From positions 1 through 8,541 of the forward strand of contig JASLFM010000058.1 in NCBI GenBank assembly GCA_030150585.1: 8,541 nucleotides of DNA. The letters run 5' to 3'. Below are positions 6,217-8,541 of the stretch, one piece after another; the first letter of the stretch is position 1, and the number at the start of each line of letters is the position of its first letter. This stretch comes from Acidovorax sp. Its GTDB lineage: Bacteria > Pseudomonadota > Gammaproteobacteria > Burkholderiales > Burkholderiaceae_C. Below the pieces are notes generated by a model. It worked only from the letters and a program-made list of their open reading frames with translations. It searched no databases and had not been told where the DNA came from. The translations under genes were made by a program, and so were the position numbers.

Positions 6217-7722
6217 TCATGCCTCCTGAGCGTTGGGCAGGGTCAGGCGCGATGTGTCGACCTCGCCCTCTTCCACGCCCACGCGCCCTTCGTTGAGGCG
6301 TGCGATCTCTTCCGCCGTGATGTCGCCCGTTACGTAGATGCCATCGAAGCAGGAGGCATCGAAACCATCGAGCTGCGCGTTCAGCGAGCCCACGGCCCTC
6401 TTCATCGCTTCCACGTCCTGGTAGATCAGCGCATCGCAGCCGATGATCTGGCGGACCTCCTCCACCGTGCGGCCGTGCGCCACGAGTTCGCTGCTCGTCG
6501 GCATATCGATGCCGTAGACGTTGGGAAAGCGTACCGGCGGCGCGGCGCTGGCGAGATACACCTTGCGCGCGCCCGCGTCGCGGGCCATCTGCACAATCTC
6601 GCGGCTGGTCGTTCCACGCACGATGGAGTCATCCACGAGAAGCACGTTGCGGCCCTTGAATTCGCTCGCGATGGCGTTGAGCTTCTGGCGCACCGACTTC
6701 TTGCGCACGCCCTGGCCCGGCATGATGAAGGTGCGGCCCACGTACCGGTTCTTCACGAAAGCCTCGCGGTACGGAATGCCCAACAGGTGCGCGAGCTGTG
6801 TGGCGCTCGGGCGGCTCGACTCCGGAATAGGGATCACCACATCGATTTCGTTGGGCGGCACGGTGGAGACCACACGCTTGGCCAGCGTCTCGCCGAGATT
6901 CAGGCGTGCCTGGTAGACCGATATGCCGTCGAGCACCGAATCGGGCCGGGCGAGATACACGAATTCGAAGATGCAAGGGTGCAGCTTGGGCGCCTCGGCG
7001 CACTGCTGCGCATGCACGGTGCCGTCCGGCGTAACGAACACCGCCTCGCCCGGCGCGATGTTGCGCTCGAACTGGTGACCGGTGCCCTCGAGCGCAACGG
7101 ACTCGCTGCCCACCATCACCGTGCCGTCCGCGCCGCGGCCCATGCACAGCGGGCGGATGCCATGCGGATCGCGGAAGGCCAGCAGGCCGTGGCCCGCGAT
7201 CAGCGCAATCACCGCATACGAGCCCTTGATGCGCTTGTGCACCGCGCGCACGGCCGCGAAGACGTCCTCGACCTGCAGCGGTACGCCGCGCGTGGCCCGC
7301 TCCAGCTCGTGCGCGAACACGTTGAGTAGCACCTCGGAATCGCTCTCGGTGTTGGTATGGCGGTGGTCGGTGGAGAACAGCTCTGAACGCAGCGCCTGGG
7401 CGTTCGTAAGGTTGCCGTTGTGCACGAGCACAATACCGAACGGCGCATTCACGTAGAACGGCTGGGCCTCCTCCTCGCTGTAGGCATTGCCCGCCGTGGG
7501 GTAGCGCACCTGGCCCAGGCCCACCGAGCCCGGCAGCGCACGCATGTTGCGCGTGCGGAAGACGTCGCGCACCATGCCCTTGGCCTTGTGCATGAAGAAC
7601 TTGCGCCCTTGCTGCGTGACGATGCCTGCGGCGTCCTGGCCCCGGTGCTGCAAGAGCAACAGTGCGTCATAGATCAGCTGATTCACGGGCGTGCTGCTTG
7701 CGACGCCGACGATTCCACACAT
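6217..7722 (-). CDS. purF: Amidophosphoribosyltransferase
   Basis: A 501-residue enzyme for the first committed step of purine synthesis: PRPP plus glutamine gives phosphoribosylamine, glutamate and pyrophosphate. The N-terminus MCGIVG puts the Ntn-hydrolase nucleophile at Cys2, directly after the initiator Met, so there is no propeptide as in the Bacillus type. Other glutaminase residues are visible: R73 in QVRYPTAG, N102-G103 in HNGNLTN and D128 in ESDSE. The phosphoribosyltransferase domain carries the PRPP loop L-L-V-D-D-S-I-V-R-G-T-T at 361-372. Length and motifs match the E. coli type without an iron-sulfur cluster. It lies 12 bases after cvpA and four before metZ. PurR-type control cannot be judged because the operon promoter is outside the window. 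Confidence 0.98.
   Translation of the reverse strand: MCGIVGVASSTPVNQLIYDALLLLQHRGQDAAGIVTQQGRKFFMHKAKGMVRDVFRTRNMRALPGSVGLGQVRYPTAGNAYSEEEAQPFYVNAPFGIVLVHNGNLTNAQALRSELFSTDHRHTNTESDSEVLLNVFAHELERATRGVPLQVEDVFAAVRAVHKRIKGSYAVIALIAGHGLLAFRDPHGIRPLCMGRGADGTVMVGSESVALEGTGHQFERNIAPGEAVFVTPDGTVHAQQCAEAPKLHPCIFEFVYLARPDSVLDGISVYQARLNLGETLAKRVVSTVPPNEIDVVIPIPESSRPSATQLAHLLGIPYREAFVKNRYVGRTFIMPGQGVRKKSVRQKLNAIASEFKGRNVLLVDDSIVRGTTSREIVQMARDAGARKVYLASAAPPVRFPNVYGIDMPTSSELVAHGRTVEEVRQIIGCDALIYQDVEAMKRAVGSLNAQLDGFDASCFDGIYVTGDITAEEIARLNEGRVGVEEGEVDTSRLTLPNAQEA
6222..6227 (-). promoter_or_regulatory. Ribosome-binding site of metZ, inside purF
   Basis: AGGAGG on the minus strand is a perfect Shine-Dalgarno sequence, nine bases before the metZ ATG at 6212. 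It is made from the last codons of purF (CAG GAG GCA TGA), so ribosomes ending purF pass over it. This suggests translational coupling, and it fixes the metZ start. Confidence 0.85.
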
Positions 7723-7734
7723 ATTCGCGTTCCA

Positions 7735-8229
7735 TCAAATTGAGGAAGGCAGGTGCCTTCCGAACTCCTCGGGCAGCGCCGGGCGCAGCCCCTTGAGCAG
7801 GTCCGACAGCAGCGGCGCCACGCGCGACTCCTGCCACCAGGCGGACTCGTGCAGCGGAGTCCACCCCGCCACCACAGCCACCACCAGCATCAACACCAAG
7901 CCCCGCACCACGCCGAAGACTGCCCCCAGCGTGCGGTCCGCGGGCCGCAGGCCCACAGCCTCGATGAGCTTCTTGGCCACCCAGGCCACGAACCCGCAGG
8001 CGAACACGGCGAGCACGAACACCACGACGAACCCCGCCGCATGGCGGATGGCCCCGTCGGCACTTCCCATCGGCAACCAGGCAGCCATATCGGCGGCGAA
8101 CCACTGCGCCGCGAAGAAGGCCGCAACCCAGCCCAGCACGGAGAGCACCTCGAACACCAGGCCGCGCCACGCCCCGATCAGCATCGAAGCCAGCAGCACT
8201 GCCACGAAAATCCAGTCCAGCGCCGCCAT
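7735..8229 (-). CDS. cvpA: CvpA family inner-membrane protein
   Basis: A 164-residue membrane protein. Four hydrophobic segments are visible near residues 5-21, 26-42, 65-86 and 102-121. The conserved stretch D-R-T-L-G-A-V-F-G-V-V-R-G (98-110) before the last segment, and the N-terminal D-W-I-F-V-A-V-L-L-A-S-M-L-I-G-A-W-R-G pattern, are typical of the CvpA family. In E. coli the protein is needed for colicin V production and affects envelope integrity; its biochemical role is not established. It sits between the SPOR protein gene (nine-base gap) and purF (12-base gap), the same order as the dedD-cvpA-purF cluster of E. coli. The ribosome-binding site is poor, so coupling to the upstream gene is likely. 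Confidence 0.93.
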   Translation of the reverse strand: MAALDWIFVAVLLASMLIGAWRGLVFEVLSVLGWVAAFFAAQWFAADMAAWLPMGSADGAIRHAAGFVVVFVLAVFACGFVAWVAKKLIEAVGLRPADRTLGAVFGVVRGLVLMLVVAVVAGWTPLHESAWWQESRVAPLLSDLLKGLRPALPEEFGRHLPSSI

Positions 8230-8238
8230 GCGCCGCAG

Positions 8239-8541
8239 TTACAACGTCAGTACCGAGGCCGGCAGCTCCAGCCCCTTGATCCGCGCGGCGGCCTTGTCGG
8301 CCTCGGCACGGCTCGAGAACGGCCCCACGCGCACCCGCGTGCGCTTGCCGTCCTTCGTGTCCACCACCTGTGCATAGGTCTTGAGCCCCGCACGCTCGAG
8401 CTTGCCGCGCACCTCGCGGGCCTTGTCAGCCTCGGCGAAAGCGCCCACCTGCACGATGAAGCGCTGGTCCTCAGCCGCCTTGGCGGCGGGCTGAGCGTCG
8501 GGAGAGCGCCCTTCAAGGAGCGCGCGCGCGCGGGCCGCATC
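8239..8541 (-). CDS. SPOR-domain protein, C-terminal part (DedD-like)
   Basis: An open frame enters from the right edge and ends with TAA at 8239-8241, giving the last 100 residues. The final 75 or so form a SPOR domain, beginning R-F-I-V-Q-V-G-A-F-A-E-A-D-K-A and containing the second repeat T-R-V-R-V-G-P-F-S-S-R-A-E-A-D-K. SPOR domains bind peptidoglycan lacking stem peptides at the division septum. Before the domain lies an Ala/Pro/Gln-rich linker. An internal GTG at 8454 is a valine codon inside the SPOR domain, not the start. Position ahead of cvpA and purF matches DedD, an inner-membrane division protein in E. coli; the N-terminal membrane anchor would be outside the window. Confidence 0.85.
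   Translation of the reverse strand, partial: DAARARALLEGRSPDAQPAAKAAEDQRFIVQVGAFAEADKAREVRGKLERAGLKTYAQVVDTKDGKRTRVRVGPFSSRAEADKAAARIKGLELPASVLTL

Noticed and set aside
6079..7329. Plus-strand open frame of 416 codons opposite purF and the metZ start
   Set aside because: It is antisense to two well-supported genes, has Arg/His/Ala-rich composition without domains, and no ribosome-binding context that I could see.
8239..8454. Stand-alone 71-codon gene starting at GTG 8454
   Set aside because: The frame stays open to the window edge and the GTG is a valine inside the SPOR domain, so this is the end of a larger gene.

Overview
The window is a stretch of bacterial chromosome with high G+C content and dense coding. 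It looks like a beta-proteobacterium of the order Burkholderiales, most likely the family Comamonadaceae (Acidovorax/Comamonas/Delftia-like). This rests on codon use, protein style, and the gene order SPOR protein (dedD-like) - cvpA - purF - metZ - gltX - tRNA genes. The taxonomic assignment is inference; no database search was possible.

Layout, left to right. (1) Positions 1-1103, minus strand: a two-gene unit. A GNAT-family N-acetyltransferase overlaps, by an ATGA junction, an MFS transporter that runs off the left edge. (2) Positions 1104-1177: a 74-bp A+T-rich divergent promoter region. (3) Positions 1178-2074, plus strand: a LysR-type regulator divergent from the acetyltransferase and probably its controller. 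(4) Positions 2126-3091, minus strand: a second LysR-type regulator of the GcvA-like kind, convergent with the first and with no obvious partner. (5) Positions 3177-3606, minus strand: a tRNA operon, tRNA-Ala(GGC) - tRNA-Glu(TTC) - tRNA-Asp(GTC), with its own promoter (perfect TATAAT) and a strong intrinsic terminator. (6) Positions 3592-8541, minus strand: a tightly packed housekeeping operon read from the right edge, SPOR-domain protein (5' end outside the window), cvpA, purF, metZ, gltX. The gaps are 9, 12, 4 and 8 bases, and no terminator separates gltX from the tRNA genes.

How the genes work together. The right half is core metabolism and translation. PurF commits PRPP and glutamine to purine synthesis, MetZ makes homocysteine from O-succinylhomoserine and sulfide, and GltX charges tRNA-Glu, whose gene lies just downstream. 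The left half is an accessory-style module: a regulator, an acetyltransferase that could modify an amino acid or amino-acid-like compound, and an exporter-type transporter. I found no CRISPR array, insertion sequence, prophage gene, toxin-antitoxin pair or recognisable new defence system. The window is mostly ordinary, and the findings are modest. No gap between genes exceeds about 130 bases.
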